From Nissolia schottii (taxonomy: Eukaryota > Streptophyta > Magnoliopsida > Fabales > Fabaceae), in contig QANU01076562.1 of NCBI GenBank assembly GCA_003254905.1, positions 456,124 through 520,123 on the forward strand: DNA of 64,000 nt. The letters are read 5' to 3'. Numbering within the stretch: the stretch's first letter is position 1; every line of letters starts with the position of its first letter. This document shows positions 22,680-33,240 of this stretch, one piece after another. The notes under the pieces were generated by a model. The model saw only the letters and a list, made by a program, of their open reading frames with translations. It was not told the DNA's origin and did not search any database. The translations under genes were made by a program, and so were the position numbers.

Positions 22680-24049
22680 AGGGATAACCACAGAAAACAA
22701 GCATGAGATGGCACACGTATGAGTGCCAAACATAGACGACACAATGTATATTTCACACGCGTGAGGCGGGTAGAAATTGTTTTGAGCATAAATCTAGTAA
22801 CCCATGATTACTCAGTCCACACAATAAAATTATATTCCATTTAATAAAAAATAAAAAATAGACAAAACCCCAATTGAATTTCTGTTGATTTTTAATTTAG
22901 ATAATTTCATTTTAAAAAAATCAATTTATTTATTTTTTAAATTGACTAATTTAATTTCTGTTATTTTTTTTAAAATTGGTCAACTTCATCTTTTTAAATC
23001 TTTTTGACCAATTTAATCTTTGCAAATTATAAAAATTAGATAATTTAGTTATTCAATCCATCTCCTAAAGTGAAATGGCTGAATTATAGCATAGCAAAGG
23101 AATGTGACACCTTAAAAGTTATCATCACCTTTTTCTTCTTATAAATGATGTTGTTTTACACAATAAATATTACATTCCCTTTTAAGGAAAATGGTGTCAT
23201 TTTGCATCTCATGTTTACAAAATGTGTGCGCGATGAAAAACAAACAAACATACTCTAATGGGGCATGTTTGCAAAAAAAAATGAAAATGAGGTATTTTAG
23301 TATTTTCTTAACAAAATATAGACTAATTTTCACTAAAATTAATCAATTTAGAAAATAACAGAGATTAAAGTAGTTGAAAAAATGTATCGAGTTAAAAAGC
23401 AACAAAAAAAAAATAAATTGATTGTTTTGTAAAAAATATTTGGTGAAACACAATAAATATGATATAACACAATAGTATATGATAAAACACAATAAATATG
23501 TGGTAGACTTGTGCCAAAAAAAAATATAATGTTTAAAAGACCTAATAAATTAACACATAAATTAACCTACTTACTTTTATAAATAATACATGACATTTAA
23601 AAAAATATTAAATTATTTATAAAAATAAGTAAGTTCACTTGTATGTTAATAAATTACGTTTTAATTTTTTAAAAAGAAAAAATTCTATCTACCACCACAC
23701 TGTACAGCAACAGAGTCCATCATACACCGTGCCAAATAATAAAGGTAAAGGAAGGGGAGCTTCAGTGTATATTTTGTATTGATTCATCAGATCCTAGCCC
23801 CACAACACCACCACCCAACCCCACACACAGACAAAAAAAAAGGAAAAAAAATATAAAGCACAGAGACAGAGTCAGAGACTCTCACTCCCTCCCTTTCCTT
23901 CCCTTCAATGCCCTCTTCACTTTTATTGGGTTAGTCTGTACTCCCTCTTCTCACACTTATCTCTTTCCCTTCCCATCTCATTTTTTCTTTTTCTTTCCTT
24001 GAAAAGAAGATCATTCCCATTTCAGAAGTAACTCATTCTCTGCAACAAG
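22680..24049 (+). promoter_or_regulatory. MCTP copy 1 promoter and first leader exon
   Basis: The stretch 22680-22771 (agcatgagatggcacacg...ttcacacgcgtgaggcgggt) matches 33255-33340 upstream of copy 2. In copy 1 the match is then broken by about 920 bp (22772-23691) absent from copy 2, and resumes at about 23692 through the conserved cttcagtgtatattttg and ccccacaacaccaccaccca. A TATA box (atataaag, 23851-23858) precedes a pyrimidine-rich leader. The first leader exon ends caacaag at 24049. Confidence 0.6.
22772..23691. other. AT-rich insertion in the MCTP copy 1 promoter (or deletion in copy 2)
   Basis: This stretch interrupts promoter sequence that is contiguous upstream of copy 2 (junction word ggcgggt then ccacc). 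It is AT-rich, with no clear terminal repeats and no gene. Which copy is ancestral cannot be told here. Confidence 0.5.
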
Positions 24050-24641
24050 GTAACGCACCTCATGGTTAGGCATTTCAGAAATAAGCGTAAAAATCCCTGC
24101 TTTTTGGGGGTGTGTTAGGTAGCATAGAAAGTACTGGAAGAAAACTATGAACTTGAGTTGAAGGGTGTGCCTAAGAGTGTGTGAAAGTGTGAAACTTTGG
24201 AACGTTAGCTCCTCCATCCCGTCCAGCATTCTGTCGGCAACAACCACCCACCAACATTCTAGATTTCAGATTGTTTTTTCTGTGCATGTGGAATCTCAAC
24301 ATTTTTATATAATATATATTTAATGTTTCTTTATTATTGTTGTGATTTTGTGTTTTTTTTACAGTGTAAGCAATCGGATCTAGAGGTTTGCAGTGATTGG
24401 AGTGAAGCTCTTTGATTTTTATGTAAGGGCACTGGTAAGCATCCTCCACTCTTGGTTTAATCAGAGATCTATGACCATTTATTTATTGATCACCAATTTT
24501 GAGTCTCATATGTTGTTTCAACTTGCACATATCTTCTGTTAGTTTAATTATTATTTAATGTTTCCCGAATATTTAGGTGACTCGATTTGCTTACCCTCTA
24601 ACGGCTATTTCACTCTTGTGCTTTCGTTTCCTGTTTTCTAG
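24050..24641 (+). promoter_or_regulatory. Two 5'-leader introns of MCTP copy 1
   Basis: Intron 1 runs from gtaacg at 24050 to tttacag at 24364 (315 bp). A 70-nt non-coding exon (24365-24434) follows. Intron 2 runs from gtaagc at 24435 to ttctag at 24641 (207 bp). Both sites are conserved in copy 2 at 33741-34316 and 34378-34608. Leader introns often raise expression of housekeeping-type plant genes; that effect is inferred, not visible. Confidence 0.65.
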
Positions 24642-24777
24642 GCACCTAAGTAACCGTTGTATTTGTCATTCAAAGCTTGTGTGTTCCAACGACTGGAATA
24701 TTCAATATTTGAAATTGTTCTGAACCAGCTTCCGTAATTAGGAGTTGGTGTCCCTTTTGGTGATTTGAACCTACAAG

Positions 24778-27105
24778 ATGCAGAGGCCACCACCAGAAGA
24801 CTTTCTGTTGAAGGAGACCAAACCCCACCTCGGGGGTGGGAAGGTCTCGGGCGACAAGCTTACCAGCACTTATGACCTTGTCGAGCAAATGCAGTACCTT
24901 TATGTGAGGGTTGTGAAGGCTAAGGACTTGCCTGCAAAGGATGTCACTGGCAGTTGTGACCCTTATGTTGAGGTCAAGCTGGGGAACTACAAGGGCACCA
25001 CCCGCCACTTTGAGAAGAAGACCAATCCCGAATGGAGCCAGGTTTTTGCGTTCTCAAAGGACCGGATTCAGGCCTCGGTGCTGGAGGTGACTGTGAAGGA
25101 TAAGGATGTTGTTAAGGATGACTTCATCGGCCGCATCTTGTTTGACCTCAATGAGGTTCCGAAGAGGGTTCCTCCGGATAGTCCTCTGGCGCCGCAGTGG
25201 TATAGGCTGGAGGACAGAAAGGGGGACAAGGCGAAGGGAGAGCTGATGCTGGCTGTTTGGATGGGTACTCAAGCTGACGAAGCATTCCCCGAGGCCTGGC
25301 ACTCGGATGCTGCGACGGTTAGTGGGACTGATGCTCTTGCAAACATTAGATCAAAGGTTTATCTATCTCCTAAGCTTTGGTATTTGAGGGTTAATGTGAT
25401 AGAGGCACAAGACTTGATGCCGACTGACAAGGGTAGATACCCTGAAGTTTTTGTGAAGGCCATATTGGGAAATCAGGCCTTGAGGACTAGAATCTCTCAG
25501 AGCCGGACTATCAATCCAATGTGGAACGAAGATTTGATGTTTGTGGCTGCGGAACCATTTGAGGAGCCCTTGATCTTGAGTGTGGAAGATAGAGTTGCCC
25601 CTAACAAAGAGGAAGTGTTGGGGCGGTGTGCAATTCCATTACAAATAGTGGACAGGAGATTGGATCACAAACCTGTGAACACTAGGTGGTTTAATCTCGA
25701 GAAACATGTCGTTATTATGGAAGGGGAAAAGAAGAAGGAGATCAAGTTTGCAAGCAGGATTCATATGAGAATATGTCTTGAAGGTGGTTATCATGTTTTG
25801 GATGAATCAACTCACTACAGCAGTGATCTTCGCCCTACTGCAAAGCAGCTTTGGAAGTCTAGTATTGGAGTTCTTGAGTTGGGGATACTGAATGCGCAGG
25901 GTTTGATGCCAATGAAAACGAAAGATGGGAGGGGGACAACCGATGCTTATTGTGTAGCAAAATATGGACAGAAGTGGGTGCGAACAAGGACAATTATTGA
26001 TAGCTTTGCGCCCAGGTGGAATGAGCAATACACTTGGGAGGTCTTTGATCCTTGCACAGTCATTACAATTGGTGTCTTTGATAACTGTCACTTGCACGGT
26101 GGTGATAAGGGTGGCGGGGCAAAAGATTCTAGGATTGGGAAGGTAAGGATTCGGCTTTCCACCCTTGAGACGGATCGTGTCTATACACATTCCTATCCAC
26201 TTCTAGTTCTTAATCCGAATGGGGTGAAGAAAATGGGTGAAATTCACTTGGCTGTGAGGTTTACTTGTTCTTCTTTGCTTAACATGATGCACATGTATAC
26301 GCATCCCTTGTTGCCTAAGATGCATTATATTTACCCTCTGACTGTCAGCCAGCTCGACAGTTTGAGGCACCAAGCAACTCAGATAGTTTCGATGAGACTG
26401 AGTCGCGCTGAGCCACCATTAAGAAAGGAGATAGTGGAATATATGCTGGATGTGGGTTCCCATATGTGGAGTATGAGAAGAAGCAAGGCCAACTTTTTCA
26501 GGATCATGGGAGTTTTGAGTGGATTGATTGCGGTGGGAAAATGGTTTGACCAGATTTGCAACTGGAAAAACCCCATTACCACGGTTCTGATCCATATCTT
26601 GTTCATAATATTGGTCATGTACCCTGAGCTTATCTTACCCACCATATTCCTTTACCTCTTCTTGATTGGAGTTTGGTACTACAGATGGAGGCCAAGGCAC
26701 CCTCCTCACATGGACACTCGTCTCTCTCACGCAGATTCTGCTCACCCTGATGAACTAGACGAAGAATTTGACTCGTTCCCAACTTCCAGACCTTCTGACA
26801 TCGTGAGGATGCGATATGATCGGCTTAGAAGTATTGCCGGGAGGATACAGACTGTGGTTGGCGATTTGGCCACACAAGGGGAAAGGCTGCAGTCTTTGCT
26901 CAGCTGGAGGGATCCAAGAGCTACGGCGCTGTTTGTGATTTTCTGTCTGGTTACTGCCATTGTCCTCTATGTCACTCCATTCCAAGTTGTGGCGCTTCTG
27001 ACCGGAATTTACATCTTGAGACATCCCCGGTTCCGCCACAAGCTTCCTTCGGTGCCACTGAATTTCTTCCGGAGGCTGCCTGCAAGAACTGACTGCATGC
27101 TTTGA
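24778..27105 (+). CDS. MCTP4: Multiple C2 domain and transmembrane region protein, copy 1 (MCTP3/4, FTIP3/4-like)
   Basis: 775 aa, one uninterrupted coding exon. Start MQRPPPEDF matches the family start. Domains: C2 at about 40-140 (Ca-type loop with Asp55, Asp61, Asp108, Asp110), C2 at about 200-300 (TDKGRYPEVF, loop acids partly replaced as usual in this group), C2 at about 362-485, then the plant PRT_C region (about 620-775) with hydrophobic hairpins at about 601-635 and 717-746. In Arabidopsis such proteins are ER-anchored tethers at plasmodesmata that bind plasma-membrane lipids through C2 domains; FTIP3/4 also affect STM trafficking in meristems. A nearly identical tandem copy lies 9963 bp downstream. 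It differs by one extra Gly (GGG at 19-21) and by Ile120-Leu121 where copy 2 has Val-Trp. The central 1703 bp (25291-26993) are identical to copy 2. Identity to MCTP3/4 is from recalled family knowledge. Confidence 0.96.
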   Translation: MQRPPPEDFLLKETKPHLGGGKVSGDKLTSTYDLVEQMQYLYVRVVKAKDLPAKDVTGSCDPYVEVKLGNYKGTTRHFEKKTNPEWSQVFAFSKDRIQASVLEVTVKDKDVVKDDFIGRILFDLNEVPKRVPPDSPLAPQWYRLEDRKGDKAKGELMLAVWMGTQADEAFPEAWHSDAATVSGTDALANIRSKVYLSPKLWYLRVNVIEAQDLMPTDKGRYPEVFVKAILGNQALRTRISQSRTINPMWNEDLMFVAAEPFEEPLILSVEDRVAPNKEEVLGRCAIPLQIVDRRLDHKPVNTRWFNLEKHVVIMEGEKKKEIKFASRIHMRICLEGGYHVLDESTHYSSDLRPTAKQLWKSSIGVLELGILNAQGLMPMKTKDGRGTTDAYCVAKYGQKWVRTRTIIDSFAPRWNEQYTWEVFDPCTVITIGVFDNCHLHGGDKGGGAKDSRIGKVRIRLSTLETDRVYTHSYPLLVLNPNGVKKMGEIHLAVRFTCSSLLNMMHMYTHPLLPKMHYIYPLTVSQLDSLRHQATQIVSMRLSRAEPPLRKEIVEYMLDVGSHMWSMRRSKANFFRIMGVLSGLIAVGKWFDQICNWKNPITTVLIHILFIILVMYPELILPTIFLYLFLIGVWYYRWRPRHPPHMDTRLSHADSAHPDELDEEFDSFPTSRPSDIVRMRYDRLRSIAGRIQTVVGDLATQGERLQSLLSWRDPRATALFVIFCLVTAIVLYVTPFQVVALLTGIYILRHPRFRHKLPSVPLNFFRRLPARTDCML

Positions 27106-27865
27106 ATCATGGAAAAAGCTGCGGAAACAAATATGGACTTTGTTTTAGTTTTCATTGTTCAGCACCAGATTTTTGTTTCTGGTTTTATGCCATGGCCTTC
27201 TTCTCCTGAAGGCAAGAGTAGATTTTGTGGATTTGCAGTTCATTATTTATGTCATAGGATTTTTCTGTTAACTTGATGGTTTACCGTGTAATTTTTGTAG
27301 GCTGTGAGCTTAAATTAACTTGTGCTGAATCAAACTTCATGTTTAGTTATGTAGTTGTAATTTTTGTAATTTTTTCTAAATTAAAGTTTGGACTGATCAC
27401 CTTAAATGGTGATCGATGTGAATTGTGATTTCTGGTATCTTCTTTTCCTTGTCAATGGAAGTTGATCATACCTGAAACAAGTTAAGAATCCTGTTCTTAA
27501 CTAGCATTGTTGGGCATCGGTGGGTCGTAGGTGCTTCCATAGCGTACTTTTGTTCCCAGTTTGGGAAGTTCTGCTAATGAAAGAATTCATACTAATTGAA
27601 AAAATAAAAGGGTTGCAATCTTGTTATTTTTTGTTGGACAAACAAAGGCACTCTAGTTGCATTTGTATATTGATATGTATTTTTATATTGATGTTATGCT
27701 TGTTAATTGTTATGCCTTCTCTGCATTTTGGATGATAGTATAGAGTTTTTAACATTTCATTAAAAAAAATCATAATTCTTTAATATTTGTAATTTGATCC
27801 TCTGCAATTTTCTGGCAATAATATTACAATTATTTTGTACGAGTTTGCCGAATGAACGGGGTATT
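27106..27865 (+). other. MCTP copy 1 3' UTR and duplicated 3' flank
   Basis: 27106-27450 is alignable to 37066-37415 with substitutions and small indels (agattttgtggatttgcagtt, gctgtgagct). A second homologous block at 27690-27865 (ttgatcctctgcaattttctg) matches 38225-38260 and 38700-38825 of copy 2. Homology ends near 27865, which marks the right edge of the duplicated unit. Confidence 0.7.
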
Positions 27866-28045
27866 CTTTCTAAAGAAGGTTGCGAGACATGAAGTCTCTA
27901 AAAAGAGTCATATTATTATGACCATCTAATATGATAATCTTTAGACAATCATTTTCATAAAAGTATGTGAATCATGATAGACCATACTTTTATTAATGTG
28001 ATTGTCCAAGAATTGTCAAATCTAATTATTATAGTATAATTTCTA

Positions 28046-28430
28046 CTTTGAAAATGTCCAGGAAGTGTTCATTTGGATTTATGAGGTACAAAGATGCAAA
28101 AACTGCAGCTGGGGGAACCAAAAGGGTTAGGGAGTTGCTTTGGAGACTCATTTGTTGAATTTAGAATTGTGTGAAAAATGGGTGAAGAATGATGAGGCTA
28201 AGAATTGGAAAATAGTGTATTTTTATACCTATAACATGTCAAAAGATGCACTTGAAGTGAAGGGTTGGTGGCATGTTTTGCAAAATTTCCATCCTCTACC
28301 AAACTTTCATTGGCTGGCGAATTGTGGAACATCGTCATCGTCCATTGATGTCAAGACTTAGATAAACCAAGCCTCTCTTAATTGTAAAATAATTGTTGGA
28401 CTCAATTTAACAACTTTGTTCAGTCTCTTA
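28046..28430 (-). pseudogene. Duplicated 5' fragment of the pectinesterase gene
   Basis: Alignable to 15159-15582 of the intact gene (promoter, TATA box, leader, first 35 codons). The minus-strand ORF starts at 28151 and gives 40 aa: 35 match the parental N-terminus (MSLQSN..LTLLVP..AAVF), then five unrelated residues and a stop at 28029. The upstream in-frame ATG of the parent is lost. The coding match ends exactly where homology to copy 1 3' flank would begin, so this is the breakpoint of the tandem duplication rather than a decayed full gene. Confidence 0.88.
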
Positions 28431-28685
28431 CTCTTTCCTTCTTTGGACCAATTTTTAAACAATACACAGAGAGATCATTTGACACACATAATAAGGCCTA
28501 ATTATATAAGGTCTGATTTTAATACTAAAACGTTTGGTATGTCACTGTGCAACGTAATAGTCAATATTATTATTAAAATAGTTTTTATATTTCCGTATAA
28601 TTATTGTAAATATTTCTTAATCTTTGTATAAAATTATATATAGTTTATACTAGATAATATTTATCATTATAACTAAATATAAAAT
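28431..28685. other. Short intergenic stretch
   Basis: AT-rich, between the pectinesterase fragment and the Pack-MULE; nothing recognised. Confidence 0.4.
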
Positions 28686-30246
28686 GTTTAATTAAGTTTT
28701 TAATCCCTGTAATATTAAAAAGTTTGTGTTTGGTCTATCCGTAAAAATTTTAGTCCCTGTAAAAATTTTTGTTTGTATTTAGTCCCTGCTGTTAGTTTGC
28801 GTTAAACGGCGCTAACGTGACCGTTAACCTCGACACGTGGCATAACCCCAATTTTTAAGGATTAAATAAGTTTTTAGTCCCTGTAATATCAAAAATTTAA
28901 TGTTTGGTCTCTCTAAAATTTTTCGTTTGGATTGAGTCCCTGTAAAAAAAATTTATTCATTTTTAGTCTCTACCATCAGTTTGGATTGGACGGTGTTGAC
29001 GTGACCGTTAACTTTGCCACGTGGCGTGCTACTACATCCCATAGCTGCCATCTCTCAACCACTACATCTAAATGGGATGCCTCTTCAAATCGCCCTCTCT
29101 CCTCTCCCACACTCTTATCCCTCACCTCAAAGACTCCCTCTCCCATACCCTCTCCGTCTTCCCCCTAACCCATCTCTCTTTCCCCAAAGCACCTTCTTTT
29201 CTCTTCCCTTTCCCACCCAACCACCCACCCTACTTAGGGATTGAGATGACGAGATCTCAACTTTTTTCGTTGTCATATGGTTTGTTCTTTATCAACTTGG
29301 TGTTCGTTATGAATGGCTTCACCATTGAAACTGAATATCCTCTCGCGCAATGGTTCTGCGGCACCAAAGCCGTCCTTGATGCCGTCGTACGGCAGCCAAA
29401 GAGCGCGTCAGAGATTAGGATGGACTCACAGCTGAAGTCCAAGAGCCTCGAGGGTGTGGCTGCTCCACTGGAGAGTTCAACGAAGGTGTTGAAGAAGTCC
29501 CAGAAGGAGGTTCCATTGGTGACGGTCCTACTGATGGCGGCGCCAATGAAGACGCCGTCAAAAAAATCGGTGACCTGGACGGCCGCGACCGTTGAGAAAT
29601 GCCTGGTGTAGATGAGGTTCCCATCTAAGGGGAAGAGTTTGCAGAAGAATATATGAGGGATGTTCGTCGGGGAGGTCAGTGACGGACAGTTCAGTGACAG
29701 CAGCATGTATAAAGTCGATGCCGGCATCATTGCAGGTGCTGAAGTGGTTGGCGAGCGGGGGGAAGACGGAGAGGGTGTGGGAGAGGAAGTCTTTATGGTG
29801 AGGGATGAGAGTGTGGGAGGGGAGAGAGGGCGATTTGAAGAGGCATCTCGTTTGGATGTAGGGGTCGAGAGAGGGCCACTTCGGGATGTAGTGGCACGCC
29901 ACGTGGCGAAGTTAAGTGTCAGGTCAGCGCATCCAACCCAAACTGATGGCAGAGACTAAAAATGAACAAATTTTTTTTTACAGGGACTCAATTCAAACGA
30001 AAAATTTTAGAGAGACCAAACACAATCTTTGATATTACAGGGATTAAAAACTTATTTAACCCTTGAAATTTTGGGTTATGTCACGTGACATGCCACGTGG
30101 CGAAGTTAACGTTCTTGTCAGCGCCGTCCAACCCAAACTTGGTAGAGACTAAAAATGAACAAATTTTTTTTACAAGGACTAAAAATTTTACGGAGGGACC
30201 AAACACAAACTTTTTAATATTGCAGGGACTAAAAACTTAATTAAAC
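28686..30246. mobile_element. Palindromic Pack-MULE with double TIRs
   Basis: Arms of about 480-500 bp (28686-29170 and 29745-30246) are inverted copies. Each arm holds two successive TIR units starting gtttaattaagttttta.tccctg and ggattaaataagttttta.tccctg, each followed by tttggtctctc, ttttagtctc and cgttaac..cgccacgtggc. The central 575 bp are much more GC-rich than the surroundings. No 9-bp target duplication was found. It carries a BAHD acyltransferase fragment, so it is a gene-capturing, non-autonomous Mutator-like element. Confidence 0.75.
29257..29902 (-). pseudogene. Captured BAHD (HXXXD) acyltransferase fragment
   Basis: Minus-strand translation gives successive BAHD landmarks: SHTLIPHHKDFLSHTLSVFPP, then CNDAGIDFIHAAVTELSV, a frameshift near 29600-29730, then AVQVTDFFDGVFIGAA followed by TVTNGTSFWDFFNTF and LLDFSCESIL. 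These match the N-terminal half of plant BAHD acyltransferases of the At3g50280-like type. The catalytic His and Asp of HXXXDG are both altered (SRTVTNG here). The DFGWG half is absent. The left arm encodes the start of the same fragment on the plus strand (29072-29170). Non-functional as an enzyme; assignment rests on recalled family motifs. Confidence 0.7.
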
Positions 30247-30658
30247 CTATTTATATATATAATATGTATTAGCATGTAAACACACATCGTAAGTTTGGAA
30301 AATTTTTAAATAGAAGTTTATGTCATGTAAAATCAAGTTAATGGATGGTCATGCTGTATTTACATAAATTGAGATTATAAGAAATCGAAAACATGAGCTT
30401 CGTAATCACAAACTAGAATCTGAATCCTCTTACTAATATATCCAAATACATGCCGAACACATTATTTCACGTTACTGAAGCTGAATCCAATTCCAGTGTT
30501 ACAAGCTTACTGCTAGGCTTATACAATTTCGGTAAAGGAAAATTGGGGATATTCAAAATTTTAATGTTCAAGAATTGAACAAGAATAATCCGAAATCCAT
30601 AAATAACAACAATCAATTATTTCTTGATGACTCAACCATGGAAGGTTATGATACCACT
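30247..30658. other. Intergenic, no gene seen
   Basis: AT-rich; nothing recognised. Confidence 0.4.
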
Positions 30659-31005
30659 TGTTAAAAAACCTTAATTCTTTATAACTCAAGATCATCCGTA
30701 TTAAATCACTAAGAAAATATACTATATGCAGAAGTGTACCTAAATCCTTAGGAATTGATGTTGGTGTTTAGAGATATGGTTATTGGTCTTTCTCGACTAA
30801 AATCTTTATATTCCCAATTAGGGTTTGATCACAGTTTTTCAAATGGAATAGAGATTGCTATTTTGATGTGCTGGGAACCAAAACTCTCATCACTTATTTA
30901 TACTTAGCAAGTAATTTCCATTAAACCCTAAAAAGACCAAGAAAATTAAGCGGAGTGACTATAACTCATTGAATGTTCAAACCCAATGAGTATCAAACCC
31001 AAAGG
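30640..31005 (-). mobile_element. Possible LTR remnant with tRNA-Met-type primer site
   Basis: The minus strand at 30640-30658 reads aacaagtggtatcataacc, close to the initiator tRNA-Met primer-binding site tggtatcagagc. Sequence to the right, beginning tgttaaaaaacctt, would be the LTR. No second LTR or polyprotein found. Confidence 0.3.
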
Positions 31006-31009
31006 ATAT

Positions 31010-31675
31010 GTTTGGAATCAAATAAGATGGAAAATGATTTGATTTGCAAATCAATTCCCATCTTTGGTATCTTAAGAAAAGGGAATCGATTTAATTTCTT
31101 AAATTCATGGGAATTCAAGTTGCTTAAATTAAAAATTCTATCACTTTTATAAAAATTTGCTTGGAATTGAATTCATTTTAACATAAAAAACTATTTTGTC
31201 CCTGTTCAACTAACTAAATTTACAAACTCTATCATCTTCATCAAATCAAACTTATAATTATAAAAGATTATTTTACTCCTAATTTTTTTTTGAAAATTTT
31301 TTTCCAAAAAAAAATTGTTCAATTTTTTTTCCAAAAATCATTTTTTTCTAAAAAATAAATTTTTTCAAAAAATATTTTTTTAAAAATTCCAATTTTTTTG
31401 AATAAAATATATTTTTTAAAAATAATTTTAAAAAAAATTTAAAAAAATAAAATAATAATTTTTTATTTTTCAAAAAATATTTTTTTTAAAATTCAATTCC
31501 TATTTTTAAAAAGTAAATTAGTCAAACAAAATGAAATTAATTCATGTTTTAATGAATTTCAAATATGATAATTGATTTTTAAATCAAATTCATTCTCATC
31601 GTATGTAGTCGGTTCCAAATATGATAATTGATTTACAATTCAAATCATTTCAAATCAAATCAAGTAGTATGACTT
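31010..31675. mobile_element. TIR element, gtttggaa ends
   Basis: Left gatttgcaaatcaattcccatctttgg and right (inverted) gaattgtaaatcaattatcatatttgg pair over about 50 bp; the ends read gtttggaatcaa and ggttccaaa. The interior is extremely T/A-rich (31270-31500). No coding capacity. Confidence 0.5.
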
Positions 31676-33240
31676 ATTTCTTTATTTTCTTTATTAAACA
31701 TACATGAGACAAACATATATTAAGTCATAAAAATAGCTAATAGAATTATACATATTTATATATATAGCCCACAAAATAGACTAAAAATATAATTCCTAAC
31801 AATAGATTCTTTGCGTTATCGAAACAAAACAAGGTGACACCAACATTGTGAAATGCAATTTCACAAGTTTCTGATCTTATGAGAAACGTGTTCTTATGAT
31901 AAAACTTTTGTTTATCAATTCCACTGTGCTCGTCAATAGTTTTCCAACACATATTACCAAGTAAAAAATAACAACAGCTTTAAGAAATCCACAAAAATAT
32001 TCAACCTCAAATATTTTAATAAAATATAATTAGATTAAATTATATAAGTAAAAAAAACATAAAATAAAATAGATATCAATTTATTATCATGATAATAAAA
32101 ATAGTTTGGAGATAAAATTCATTATTTACTTCATATATTTTAAATATATATATAATATAAATAATTTTAAAGAAGGTTTATTGTCATTCACATGTCATTC
32201 CTCTCAAATTAGTTTTTATTTGACTTATCTAAAATACTCTTTGTCAATCAAAGTAATTGCTTACAATTTTTTTATTATAACTCAAAATTATTTAAAAATT
32301 ATATAGTATTTTATTTTTTTAAAAACCATTATTGAATTTAAAATTTAAAAAATAAAGTATTTTTTTATTTTTCAAAAGGTGTCTATTGCTGAGAACGATT
32401 GATCCCCTTTCTAGACTTAAAAACTACTAAAGTGAGTATTTTTTTAGTACATTAAAGTGGATATGTTATGAATCTATTTACTTATTTAATAAAATTTTAG
32501 TAAATAAATTTATTTTCACAAATTTAATATCGTGGTAATAAATATTATTTAGATGATGAATTTAATCTTTAATTAACATATTTTTTAAGATATAATATCT
32601 TTTTATTGTGTATTGAAATATTATTTAAAAAATACAAAAATAAAATAAAATTATATGTCAATCTTTTACGTTCAAAATTATGAAATCTAAAGAATATTTT
32701 TTAACAATCATAACACCTAAATTTATCATATTTTTTTAAGTATTAACTAAGAAGGCTTAGCACGTGAATTTTATTTTTAAAGTTTAAGTTTATTTTAAAT
32801 GAGTGAATTCATCAATTTATCAATTTATAGAATACTTGGTGGTTCCAACAAAAATAGAAAATTAAGATCAATAGTAAAAAATTGAAAGAATTTTAAGAAA
32901 TGAAATTAAGAGGTTTAGTAAAATAAAATAAAAGAAATAGATTGACATGGAAGTAGAGTGTTTTGGAGAAATTAGTAAATATTGTTGAATGGAAGTTTCT
33001 CTATATTAAAAAAAAGGTGAAGTAGTAAATAGCTATTATATGTAGTTTAAAAAATCAAAGTTAAAAGTTAAAAAAATAAAGAGTGTAGATAGAAAAAATA
33101 TGGTGTCCATGCCTTTTCTTTAAAGATGGACTGTGAATCTTCTCAATTTAACAATAATCTCTTAAAACATAATTTCTTAATATTAATTATTATTATTATT
33201 ATTTTTATTATTTTTTGATATGCTGTCATGTGCTTGGTGC
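31676..33240. other. Intergenic, very AT-rich, no gene seen
   Basis: Only chance ORFs. An ATT microsatellite lies at about 33186-33214. Confidence 0.45.

Noticed and set aside
24670..27039. Minus-strand ORFs antisense to MCTP, mirrored in copy 2
   Set aside because: Their conservation follows from the duplication; no independent coding signs, and they are shadows of the real frame.
28859..30062. Simple nested insertion of one MULE into another
   Set aside because: The 9-bp flanks are inverted, not direct, copies, so no target duplication supports it.
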